DNA of 6,956 nt from Nitrospiraceae bacterium (GTDB taxonomy: Bacteria > Nitrospirota > Nitrospiria > Nitrospirales > Nitrospiraceae): contig SYGW01000110.1 of assembly GCA_005800255.1 (NCBI GenBank), positions 1 through 6,956 of the forward strand. Direction: 5' to 3'. The notes under the pieces were generated by a model. It did no database searches. It saw only the letters and a program-made list of their open reading frames with translations, and had not been told where the DNA came from. This document shows positions 1-6,099 of this stretch, piece by piece. How positions within the stretch are numbered: position 1 is the stretch's first letter; the number at the start of each line of letters is the position of its first letter. Made by a program: the position numbers and the translations under genes.

Positions 1-107
1 ACCGCTTCGATCATCTTCCCGAAGATGTATCCGATACCCACACCGGCTCCGGCAAACCCTGCCGCCGCCAACCCCATACCCAACAATGCTGCTGCTGCTG
101 AATCCAT
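1..107 (-). CDS. atpE: F0F1 ATP synthase subunit c (partial, N-terminal 35 codons)
   Basis: Membrane rotor-ring subunit of ATP synthase; the ring of c subunits turns as ions pass subunit a. The reading frame starts at an ATG (105-107) and runs off the left edge of the window. The visible residues form one Gly/Ala-rich transmembrane helix with the typical glycine ladder (GAGVGIGYIFGK) followed by the start of the polar loop. Sodium-type c subunits carry Gln in the corresponding GxGQG stretch; here that place is Ile, which favours proton coupling. The ion-binding carboxylate of helix 2 lies outside the window. A strong ribosome binding site precedes it, as expected for a subunit needed in many copies. 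It follows atpB by 37 nt on the same strand, so the two are almost certainly co-transcribed. The identity is firm despite truncation. Confidence 0.93.
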   Translation of the reverse strand, partial: MDSAAAALLGMGLAAAGFAGAGVGIGYIFGKMIEA

Positions 108-116
108 TGTGTCCTA

Positions 117-126
117 CTCCTCCCTT
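117..126 (-). promoter_or_regulatory. Strong ribosome binding site of atpE
   Basis: On the minus strand this reads AAGGGAGGAG, ending 9 nt before the atpE ATG. It is much stronger than anything in front of the upstream atp genes, in line with the high c-subunit stoichiometry that atp operons need from a single mRNA. Confidence 0.8.
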
Positions 127-144
127 GTCTGAAACTCACACGCG

Positions 145-894
145 CTAGTGTGCGTGCTCATCGTGGCCGTGTAAGTGGAATGCGTCTCCCAAATAGACGC
201 AAGTCAACACGGTAAAAATATACGCTTGAATGAATGCGATACCGACTTCCAATCCGTTCATCGCGATCGTGAACGCAAAGGGCAACCATCCGATCAACAG
301 GCCGCCGCTAATGGCCAGGCCGAACAGAACCCCGAGAATCACGTGGCCTGCCGTCATATTCGCAAACAACCGGACAGCCAGCGAAATCGGCCGCGCCAAT
401 TGGCTGATCAACTCGATCGGGATCATCAAGGGCAGCAGCCAGGCCGGCGTGCCGGGCGGCACGAGGATGCCCAGAAACTTCACCCCATGCAGCAGAAATC
501 CCATGACCAGGCTCAGCCCGTACACCAGGCAGGCGAACACGGCGGTCACGACGATCTGACTCGTAACCGTATAGCTGCCGGGGATCAACCCGATAAGATT
601 ACAAAAGAGGATGAACAAAAACAGCGTGGCAATGAGGGGGAAGAAGCGCATTCCCTCTTTGCCCATCGTATCCATGATGATGCCGCGGATGAAGTCCACC
701 ATCATCTCCGCCATGCTCTGCAACTTGCCCGGCACCAGCTTGCGCGCCGATCCCGCCATCACCATGAGCGCCGCCACCAAGGCGACGACGACCCACATGA
801 TGACCACGGCTTTATTGATGGAGATATCCAATCCGCCTAGCGAAATCGGGATCCAATTATGCAGCTCGAACGGATGCAGCGGACTTTCTTCCAT
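145..894 (-). CDS. atpB: F0F1 ATP synthase subunit a
   Basis: Stator membrane subunit that forms the ion half-channels against the c ring. From the ATG at 894 the protein has 249 residues, normal for the family. It opens with SPLHPFEL, the usual N-terminal stretch of bacterial a subunits, then has about five to six hydrophobic helices. The essential arginine is R175 in SLAVRLFANMTAGH (E. coli R210), and the last helix contains NGLEVGIAFIQAYIFTVL with E216 and the conserved IQAYIF block. The C-terminus is His-rich (HLHGHDEHAH). An in-frame GTG at 939 would add 15 residues and overlap atpZ by 16 nt. I prefer 894 because the extra residues do not resemble the family and the GTG has no Shine-Dalgarno sequence, although the site before 894 is also weak. 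It lies between atpZ and atpE in one operon. Confidence 0.95.
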   Translation of the reverse strand: MEESPLHPFELHNWIPISLGGLDISINKAVVIMWVVVALVAALMVMAGSARKLVPGKLQSMAEMMVDFIRGIIMDTMGKEGMRFFPLIATLFLFILFCNLIGLIPGSYTVTSQIVVTAVFACLVYGLSLVMGFLLHGVKFLGILVPPGTPAWLLPLMIPIELISQLARPISLAVRLFANMTAGHVILGVLFGLAISGGLLIGWLPFAFTIAMNGLEVGIAFIQAYIFTVLTCVYLGDAFHLHGHDEHAH

Positions 895-923
895 GATACT
901 TTCGTACTTTCTCTTGAAAATCG

Positions 924-1145
924 TTAGGTCTTCGGCCACCGTTGCGCCGACCGGTACGCATTCCTGATCCCGGCTACGACGCCTAACATCAACCCCACGA
1001 CCATTCCCCAGGGAGTGGAGCCGAAGAGGTATGTATCACAAACCCAGCCCAAACCGCCCCCGACAATCAGCGACGCGAGCAGATCGGTTCCGATCCGGAC
1101 CGCTTGGCCGAGCCCCGCGTACAATGGATCTTGTGAAGGGGGCAT
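924..1145 (-). CDS. atpZ: AtpZ/AtpI-family small ATP synthase accessory protein
   Basis: A 73-residue membrane protein of the kind encoded first in many bacterial atp operons. Members of the AtpI/AtpZ group are linked to c-ring assembly or Mg2+/Ca2+ supply for the ATP synthase; the exact role here is inferred. Two hydrophobic segments are visible (about residues 19-36 and 42-61), joined by WVCDTYLFGSTPWG, matching the family pattern of a Gly-rich first helix, an Asp, a turn with TPWG or TP, and a second Gly-rich helix ending in a basic segment (RNAYRSAQR). It starts at an ATG with no recognisable Shine-Dalgarno sequence; the preceding bases are pyrimidine-rich (CTCCTCC). Its stop lies 29 nt before the preferred atpB ATG. 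As the first gene it should carry the operon promoter and leader. The symbol atpZ rather than atpI is a judgement by size. Confidence 0.85.
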   Translation of the reverse strand: MPPSQDPLYAGLGQAVRIGTDLLASLIVGGGLGWVCDTYLFGSTPWGMVVGLMLGVVAGIRNAYRSAQRWPKT

Positions 1146-1165
1146 GTTGTACCCACGGAGGAGAG

Positions 1166-1188
1166 TGCGTGACGCAGTCCGTCACGCA
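1166..1188. repeat. 9-bp perfect inverted repeat in the atp operon leader
   Basis: Arms TGCGTGACG (1166-1174) and CGTCACGCA (1180-1188) are perfect complements around a 5-nt loop. Outer GAG/CTC segments (1161-1163 and 1193-1195) could extend the stem past an internal loop. It sits inside the predicted 5' untranslated leader of the atp transcript, ending about 20 nt before the atpZ start. There is no U-run after it on either strand, so it is not a standard terminator. It could be an RNA stem affecting translation or stability, or a DNA operator; the sequence does not decide. Confidence 0.7.
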
Positions 1189-1214
1189 AGGACTCTGCCG
1201 ATTGTGGGCGCGCA

Positions 1215-1244
1215 ATTCAAGCAGAATCATCCTAAATTTGTCAA
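1215..1244 (-). promoter_or_regulatory. Predicted sigma-70-type promoter of the atp operon
   Basis: On the minus strand: a perfect TTGACA -35 box (1239-1244), an 18-bp spacer and TTGAAT (1215-1220), a 4/6 match to the -10 box. Transcription would begin near 1208, giving a leader of about 63 nt to the atpZ ATG that contains the stem-loop at 1166-1188. The weak -10 box keeps confidence moderate. Confidence 0.55.
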
Positions 1245-1257
1245 GCTGACCTCAGTT

Positions 1258-1286
1258 GTGACAGAGCGGAGACAGTCGGGTATAGT
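1258..1286 (+). promoter_or_regulatory. Predicted sigma-70-type promoter of pabB-pabC
   Basis: GTGACA (1258-1263, 5/6 to the -35 consensus), a 17-bp spacer and TATAGT (1281-1286, 5/6 to the -10 consensus). Transcription would start near 1293. That lies downstream of the longest possible pabB start (GTG 1289), so the promoter argues for the ATG at 1325. Its -35 box is 13 bp from that of the divergent atp promoter. Confidence 0.65.
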
Positions 1287-1324
1287 GGGTGGCGCGTGAT
1301 TTGTCCAGCAATCGATCGTCACCC

Positions 1325-2809
1325 ATGACTCGTTTTTCCCAACCATCATTCCTCATCGGTCCTCCGCAGCCCTTGGTCCTCACGATGGACAACTGCGGGA
1401 GAGCCCCCTTCGACCTTTACCGATTGATTGCCGCTCCCTCTCAGCCGTCCTTCCTCCTCGACAGCGGGAAAGGGACAGAGGGAGGGAACCACTATTCATT
1501 TCTGGGGAGCAACCCCTTCTCGGTGCTGACCGGGCGCCAAGGCCAGTCCTCCCTTCGGACCAGCGACGAACAAATCCATTCGTCGAACGATCCCTTCGGT
1601 AGCCTCCAGCAGCTGTTCGACGGGCCTCAGATCGAGTCCCCTCCGGGCCTGCCCCATTTTTTCGGCGGGGCCATCGGCTACTTCAGTTACGACCTCGTGC
1701 GCGACTTCGAAACGCTTCCGGTTATGGCCCAAGACGATCTGCCGATCCCCCACCTACAATTCGGCCTCTACGACCTCATCGCCGCCGTCGATCATCGACA
1801 GGACTTATTGCAGCTTATCTTCTGCCCTCCCATGGAACGGTTTTCCAGAGAGCCCCGAGAGGCCCTTTATCGCGAGGGCTTGGACCGGCTGGCGGAATGG
1901 GAAGCCAAGCTGAGCGGACAACCGACGCCTCTCGCTGAACTCCCCTCTCTCGATCGAATGGCCTTTCATCCGGACCAAACGCGCGAGGCCTATCTCGATC
2001 GAGTCCGGCGCTGCCAGGACTACATTGCGGCGGGAGACATCTATCAGGCCAACCTGTCGCACCGCTTCACCCTGGAACCGCCCGGCTCCTACAGCGACGC
2101 CAGGGACCGGCAGGCCTACGAACAGGAACTCTATCGGCGGCTGCAAGCTGTCAACCCCTCCCCCTTCTCGGGGCTCCTGCATTTCGACGACATCACCTTG
2201 ATCAGCTCCTCGCCCGAGCGGCTGGTTCGTCTCCACAACCGGCAGGCGGACACGCGCCCGATCGCCGGCACCAGACCGCGCGGACGCGATGATCGCGACG
2301 ACCAGCGGCTCATCGGCGAATTACTCGCGAATGAAAAAGAGCGGGCGGAACACCTGATGCTCGTCGATCTCGCGCGCAACGATCTGGGCCGCGTCTGCCA
2401 ATTCGGCAGCGTGCAGGTCGATGAATTCATGGCCATCGAGCAATACTCCCACGTCAGCCACATCGTCTCCAATGTCAGCGGGGCCTTGCGGCCGGACGCC
2501 ACGCCTTTCGATCTGATTCGATCATTGTTTCCCGGAGGCACCATCACCGGCGTGCCCAAGATCCGCTGCATGGAGATTATCGAAGAACTGGAGCCAGTGC
2601 GCCGCGGCCCCTATACCGGATCATTCGGCTACATCGGCTGGAACGGCGACCTCGACCTCAATATCATCATTCGAACTTTGGTATGGTGTCAGAGGAAGGG
2701 TTACTTGCAGGTCGGCGCCGGGATTGTCGCCGACTCAGACCCGGCCAAGGAATATGAGGAAACGATTCAGAAGGCCCAGGCCTTCGTCAGCGCCTTGCAA
2801 CGGAACTAA
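1325..2809 (+). CDS. pabB: Aminodeoxychorismate synthase component I (chorismate-binding enzyme)
   Basis: Catalyses amination of chorismate to 4-amino-4-deoxychorismate with ammonia from a PabA/TrpG glutaminase, a cytosolic step toward folate. The 494-residue protein has the N-terminal domain with FLLDSG (about 43-48) and GGAIGYFSYDLVRDFE, then the chorismate-binding domain: ISSSPE (293-298), PIAGTRPRG (312-320), NEKERAEHLMLVDLARNDLGR (336-356, split by no gap), GGTITGVPKIRCMEIIEELE (404-423) and GAGIVADSDPAKEYEE (465-480). E. coli PabB has a catalytic Lys in PIKGT; here the place is Ala314, as in anthranilate synthase TrpE, so TrpE is the main alternative. The NGDLDLNIIIRTL stretch and the adjacent pabC-like gene favour PabB. 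The start is set by the promoter; an in-frame GTG at 1289 would lie upstream of the transcript. No Shine-Dalgarno sequence is visible. No glutaminase gene is in the window. Confidence 0.85.
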   Translation: MTRFSQPSFLIGPPQPLVLTMDNCGRAPFDLYRLIAAPSQPSFLLDSGKGTEGGNHYSFLGSNPFSVLTGRQGQSSLRTSDEQIHSSNDPFGSLQQLFDGPQIESPPGLPHFFGGAIGYFSYDLVRDFETLPVMAQDDLPIPHLQFGLYDLIAAVDHRQDLLQLIFCPPMERFSREPREALYREGLDRLAEWEAKLSGQPTPLAELPSLDRMAFHPDQTREAYLDRVRRCQDYIAAGDIYQANLSHRFTLEPPGSYSDARDRQAYEQELYRRLQAVNPSPFSGLLHFDDITLISSSPERLVRLHNRQADTRPIAGTRPRGRDDRDDQRLIGELLANEKERAEHLMLVDLARNDLGRVCQFGSVQVDEFMAIEQYSHVSHIVSNVSGALRPDATPFDLIRSLFPGGTITGVPKIRCMEIIEELEPVRRGPYTGSFGYIGWNGDLDLNIIIRTLVWCQRKGYLQVGAGIVADSDPAKEYEETIQKAQAFVSALQRN

Positions 2810-2811
2810 CC

Positions 2812-3687
2812 ATGTGGATTTATCTCAACGATCGATTCGTGCCGGAAGAACAGGCCGTCGTCTCCGTCTTCGACCATGGCTTCCTCTATGGCGACGGGGT
2901 CTATGAAACGATTCGCTCCTACGGGAGCCGGATCTTCATGCGGGATCAACATCTCGCCAGACTTCGCCGGTCCGCAGAGGCGATCGGCCTGAGCATCCCC
3001 ATTCCCGAGCAACAATGGCCGGCGCTCCTCCACGAGGCCATGGAGAAGAATCACGTTGGACAGGGCCGTAGTGACGCCTACCTTCGCATCACCATCTCAC
3101 GAGGGCCAGGCGACATCGGCCTGGATCCGGCCCTCTGCCAGGCCCCTACCGTCGTCATCATGACCAAGCCGCTGCAGCCTCCTCCACCGGAGCAATACAA
3201 CACCGGCGTGAGCCTGATCGTGGCTAACACCAGGCGGAACCTACCCAGCGCCCTCTCGCCCCAGATCAAGGCCACCAACTTCTTGAACAATATCCTGGCC
3301 AAGAGAGAAGCGATCGCGGCGGGAGTCTTCGACAGTATCCTGCTCAACTGGGAATCGCAGTTGACCGAATGCACCGTGAGCAATATCTTTTTCGTCCGGG
3401 CCGGCAGACTCTGCACCCCGGCCCTGGACTGCGGCCTGCTGGACGGAATCACCCGCGACCTGCTGCTCGGCCTGGCGCGGGACGCGCAGATTCCTGTCGA
3501 GGAAGGCCATTTCGGCGTGGCATCCCTCCGCCAGGCGGACGAATGTTTCCTCACCAATACAACGATGGAAGTGATGCCCGTTACCAGAGTGGACGGTAAT
3601 CCGGTGGGGACAGGGACGCCAGGCCCCATCACCCGACAGCTCCATGGGCAATTTATGGCCAATCGGGCGCGCTTTTTAGAACCCTAG
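2812..3687 (+). CDS. pabC: Class-IV PLP aminotransferase-fold enzyme, probable 4-amino-4-deoxychorismate lyase
   Basis: A 291-residue fold-type IV PLP enzyme. The Schiff-base lysine is K153 in IKATNFLNNILAKREA, and E186 in LTECTVSNIFF should contact the pyridine nitrogen. DHGFLYGDGVYETIR (21-35) and GLLDGITRDLLL (208-219) are also family signatures, as is FLTNTTMEVMPVTRVDG near the end. This family includes PabC (lyase releasing pyruvate and p-aminobenzoate), branched-chain aminotransferase IlvE and D-amino-acid transaminase, and motifs alone do not separate them; ALSPQIKATNFLNN is common in proteins annotated as IlvE-like. The 2-nt gap after the pabB stop, with only a weak ribosome site, suggests translational coupling, and the pairing makes PabC the best guess. 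A second activity on amino acids remains possible. Confidence 0.72.
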   Translation: MWIYLNDRFVPEEQAVVSVFDHGFLYGDGVYETIRSYGSRIFMRDQHLARLRRSAEAIGLSIPIPEQQWPALLHEAMEKNHVGQGRSDAYLRITISRGPGDIGLDPALCQAPTVVIMTKPLQPPPPEQYNTGVSLIVANTRRNLPSALSPQIKATNFLNNILAKREAIAAGVFDSILLNWESQLTECTVSNIFFVRAGRLCTPALDCGLLDGITRDLLLGLARDAQIPVEEGHFGVASLRQADECFLTNTTMEVMPVTRVDGNPVGTGTPGPITRQLHGQFMANRARFLEP

Positions 3688-3702
3688 CAACCCCACCCCT
3701 CC

Positions 3703-3720
3703 ACAGAATCTGCTGTTTTT
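3703..3720 (+). terminator. Possible weak terminator after pabC
   Basis: ACAG (3703-3706) and CTGT (3713-3716) could form a 4-bp stem with a 6-nt loop, followed by a run of T that reaches 3720. It lies 15 nt after the pabC stop and before a separate promoter. The stem is short and AT-balanced, so this is only tentative. Confidence 0.25.
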
Positions 3721-3774
3721 CCTCACTATTCTCACTGAGCCACCCCGGCACAGGAGCTGCGTCGCTCTAGTTGC

Positions 3775-3802
3775 TTGACAGCCATTGGCAGGCTGGTATC
3801 GT
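3775..3802 (+). promoter_or_regulatory. Predicted sigma-70-type promoter of the lytic transglycosylase gene
   Basis: Perfect TTGACA (3775-3780), a 16-bp spacer and TATCGT (3797-3802, 4/6). Transcription would begin around 3809, about 19 nt before the ATG at 3828, with AGGA at 3814-3817 as ribosome site. The TTG at 3771 that could extend the reading frame lies upstream of the -35 box and is excluded if this promoter is used. Confidence 0.55.
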
Positions 3803-3827
3803 TGCAATCAGACAGGACACCTTTGCT

Positions 3828-4520
3828 ATGAATATGACTTCCATCACACGACAGGCAGCCCTGAGGCTCGCCACAGCAGTACTCGCAGGGATCGGCTCCC
3901 TGAGACTCTCCGCGCCGGCAGCCGAGGCGGAGATTTATCAGTATGTCACGCGCGATGGCTCCATCGCCCTGACCAATGTCCCGGTCGATCCCCGCTATCG
4001 AAGGATCGATACGGCAGCCCGGCTGCGCCATGCTTCCATGTCCGAGCGAGACCTGGAACCGGTCATTCGCCGCTATTCCTCACAACACCGGCTCCACCAC
4101 GCATTGGTCCGAGCCGTCATCAAGGCTGAGTCGAATTTCGATCCCTTGGCCATCTCTCGCGCAGGCGCGATCGGCCTGATGCAGTTGATATCGCAAACGG
4201 CGCTCCGCCTCGAGGTACGGGACATGTATGACCCGGAGGATAATGTGGAGGGAGGCACGAAGCATCTACGTCAGCTCCTAGACCGATTCCATGGGAATCT
4301 ACCGTTGGCCCTGGCGGCGTACAATGCGGGGGAAAATGCAGTCGAACGCTATCAGGCGCTCCCTCCGTACACTGAAACCAGACAACATGTCCGGAAGGTG
4401 CTCCAATATTATCGCGCGGGCCTGGTCCACGATGGCGTGGTCCTGACGCGGCCGGTCACCCGACGCGGCCCCGCAGAGGCAACAACACTCCCCGCGATTT
4501 CCGGACAGCTTTCCCGTTAG
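3828..4520 (+). CDS. Exported lytic transglycosylase (SLT domain) with N-terminal DUF4124-like segment
   Basis: Predicted to cleave the MurNAc-GlcNAc bond of peptidoglycan in the periplasm. From the ATG at 3828 it has 230 residues. A basic start and a hydrophobic stretch (about 9-30) end in AEA, residues 32-34, a plausible signal peptidase I site. Next comes EIYQYVTRDGSIALTNVP (35-52), which resembles the small DUF4124 module, then the SLT domain (about 76-200): catalytic E101 in KAESNFDPLAIS, GAIGLMQL (114-120), the NVEGGTKHLRQLLDRF helix and LALAAYNAGENAVERY (160-175). The layout resembles small Slt-type transglycosylases. It has its own promoter and an AGGA ribosome site. Its last 22 codons overlap the 3' end of nadB on the other strand. 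The specific enzyme family and physiological role cannot be read from sequence alone. Confidence 0.9.
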   Translation: MNMTSITRQAALRLATAVLAGIGSLRLSAPAAEAEIYQYVTRDGSIALTNVPVDPRYRRIDTAARLRHASMSERDLEPVIRRYSSQHRLHHALVRAVIKAESNFDPLAISRAGAIGLMQLISQTALRLEVRDMYDPEDNVEGGTKHLRQLLDRFHGNLPLALAAYNAGENAVERYQALPPYTETRQHVRKVLQYYRAGLVHDGVVLTRPVTRRGPAEATTLPAISGQLSR

Positions 4521-6096
4521 CCACGTCCCCGTTCGAGAGGCGGCTGTGTTGCTGCCAGCCGGCCCGCTTGGCCTCCGGAAAATCCGACCGGTAATGGGCT
4601 CCGACGCTATTCTCCCGCCAGAGCGCCGCCTCCGCGACGCATTGCGCCACCTGTACCATGTTCTTCACTTCCAGCGCCGACCTAGTCGCAAACGGCTGGG
4701 CCACGAGCTGCGCCCAGCGTGACAATTGCGCGCAGGCCCGGACGAGGGACTCGCCCGAGCGAATGACGCCGACCTGACCCCACATCGTGCGCCGGAGCGA
4801 ACTGCGCAATTTTTCTTCATCGTCCAATATGCCGAATGGGCCAGCCCGGAGCGCCACGTCTTGCGCCGTCAGTGTGGGAATCTCCTGCCCCTCGGCACAC
4901 GACACCGCCGCCGCCGCTGCGCGCGCGCCGAACACCAATCCTTCCAGCAAGGAATTGCTCGCTAGACGGTTCGCGCCATGCACCCCGCTGCAGGCGACCT
5001 CTCCGGCGGCGAAAAGCCCCGGCACCGTCGTCGCGCCGTTCAAATCGGTCCACACTCCGCCCATCATGTAATGCGCGCTCGGCGACACGGGGATCCATTC
5101 CTCGGTGATATCGATGTCGTAGCGCAAGCAGGTCGCATAAATCGTCGGGAACCGCCGCTTCACGAACTCCGCGCCCAAGTGGGTCACGTCAAGATAGACG
5201 TGACGCGCTTTCGTCGCCGCCATCTCCGCCAGGATCGCCCGCGACACGATGTCTCGCGGCGCCAACGCCCCCATCGGGTGGTAGCGCTGCATGAACAACG
5301 CGCCCTTATTGTTGCGCAGCTGCGCCCCTTCGCCGCGCATCGCTTCCGACAATAAAAACGGCGGACTCGACGGCAAATACAACGCCGTAGGATGAAATTG
5401 CACGAACTCCATGTCTTGCAGCACGGCGCCCGCGCGCAGCGCCATGGCCATCCCGTCGCCCGTGGCATTCGGCGGATTGGTCGTCCGGGCATAGATCTGG
5501 CCGGCGCCGCCGGTCGTCAACACGATCGCGCGAGCTGGCAGCACGACCTGGCGGCCCGTTGCTTCATCCAGCACCGCAGCCCCGCAACACCGTCCGTTTT
5601 CGACGACGAGATCCACGGTAAAATGATGATCCAACCGCTGAATCTGCTTGTGCCGATTCACTGCGGCAATCAAGACGCGCACCATCTCGTTCCCCGTCGC
5701 ATCGCCCCGTGCGCGCAGAATGCGGCTCCGGCTATGGGCCGCCTCTCTGGCAAACGCGAACTTGCCGCCGATCTTGTCGAACTTGGCCCCCCACCCGATC
5801 AATTCCTGGATCCGCTCGGGCCCTTCTTCGACGAGCACCCGCACCGCTTCTTTCCGGCAGAGCCCATGTCCCGCTTTGATCGTGTCAGTTAAATGAATAG
5901 CCACGTCGTCTTCTTCACTCATCGCCACCGCCACTCCGCCCTGCGCATGGATCGAGCTGCTCTGAAGCGGATGGCCCTTCGTCAGCACCATGACGCGGCC
6001 GGAACGGCTCAGCTCCAAGGCCGCGCGGAGACCGGCCACACCGCTCCCGATAACCAGGAAATCAGCCTGCAGCGGCACGCGGGGACGAGTAGCCAT
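4456..6096 (-). CDS. nadB: L-aspartate oxidase
   Basis: FAD enzyme that oxidises L-aspartate to iminoaspartate, which NadA joins with dihydroxyacetone phosphate to give quinolinate for NAD. The 546-residue length is normal (E. coli 540). The FAD-binding GSGVAGL is at 17-23, followed by SSSIHAQGGVAVAM. Residues matching those used by the E. coli enzyme are present: E118 in REAAHSRSRIL, H235 in QFHPTAL, R281 in APRDIVSRAI, H342 in SAHYMMGG and R377 in HGANRLASNSLLEG. The C-terminal helical domain follows. Together these favour aspartate oxidase over succinate dehydrogenase flavoprotein. The ATG lies 3 nt past the stop of the lipoprotein gene, so both share a transcript; GAAGAAG before it may act as ribosome site. 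The last ~20 residues are a basic tail read antisense to the transglycosylase gene. NadA and NadC are not in the window. Confidence 0.95.
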   Translation of the reverse strand: MATRPRVPLQADFLVIGSGVAGLRAALELSRSGRVMVLTKGHPLQSSSIHAQGGVAVAMSEEDDVAIHLTDTIKAGHGLCRKEAVRVLVEEGPERIQELIGWGAKFDKIGGKFAFAREAAHSRSRILRARGDATGNEMVRVLIAAVNRHKQIQRLDHHFTVDLVVENGRCCGAAVLDEATGRQVVLPARAIVLTTGGAGQIYARTTNPPNATGDGMAMALRAGAVLQDMEFVQFHPTALYLPSSPPFLLSEAMRGEGAQLRNNKGALFMQRYHPMGALAPRDIVSRAILAEMAATKARHVYLDVTHLGAEFVKRRFPTIYATCLRYDIDITEEWIPVSPSAHYMMGGVWTDLNGATTVPGLFAAGEVACSGVHGANRLASNSLLEGLVFGARAAAAAVSCAEGQEIPTLTAQDVALRAGPFGILDDEEKLRSSLRRTMWGQVGVIRSGESLVRACAQLSRWAQLVAQPFATRSALEVKNMVQVAQCVAEAALWRENSVGAHYRSDFPEAKRAGWQQHSRLSNGDVANGKAVRKSRGVLLPLRGRVG

Positions 6097-6099
6097 GGA

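Noticed and set aside
175..840. Long plus-strand open frame (221 codons) opposite atpB.
   Set aside because: It is a shadow of atpB: low-complexity Gln/His/Arg composition, no family resemblance and no ribosome site.
1169..1249. A 26-codon plus-strand frame starting at GTG 1169 with a good GGAGGAG site 5 nt upstream, just before the pabB promoter.
   Set aside because: The SD-like bases and the start fall in the stem-loop region of the atp leader, no plus-strand promoter is visible ahead of it, and the peptide shows no leader-peptide features such as runs of a regulated amino acid.
1289..1324. Longer pabB start at GTG 1289.
   Set aside because: The predicted transcript start is near 1293, so this codon would not be in the mRNA, and the extra 12 residues do not resemble the family.
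4978..5892. Several plus-strand open frames opposite nadB.
   Set aside because: They are antisense shadows of a GC-rich gene, with Arg/Pro/Ala-rich composition and no recognisable motif.
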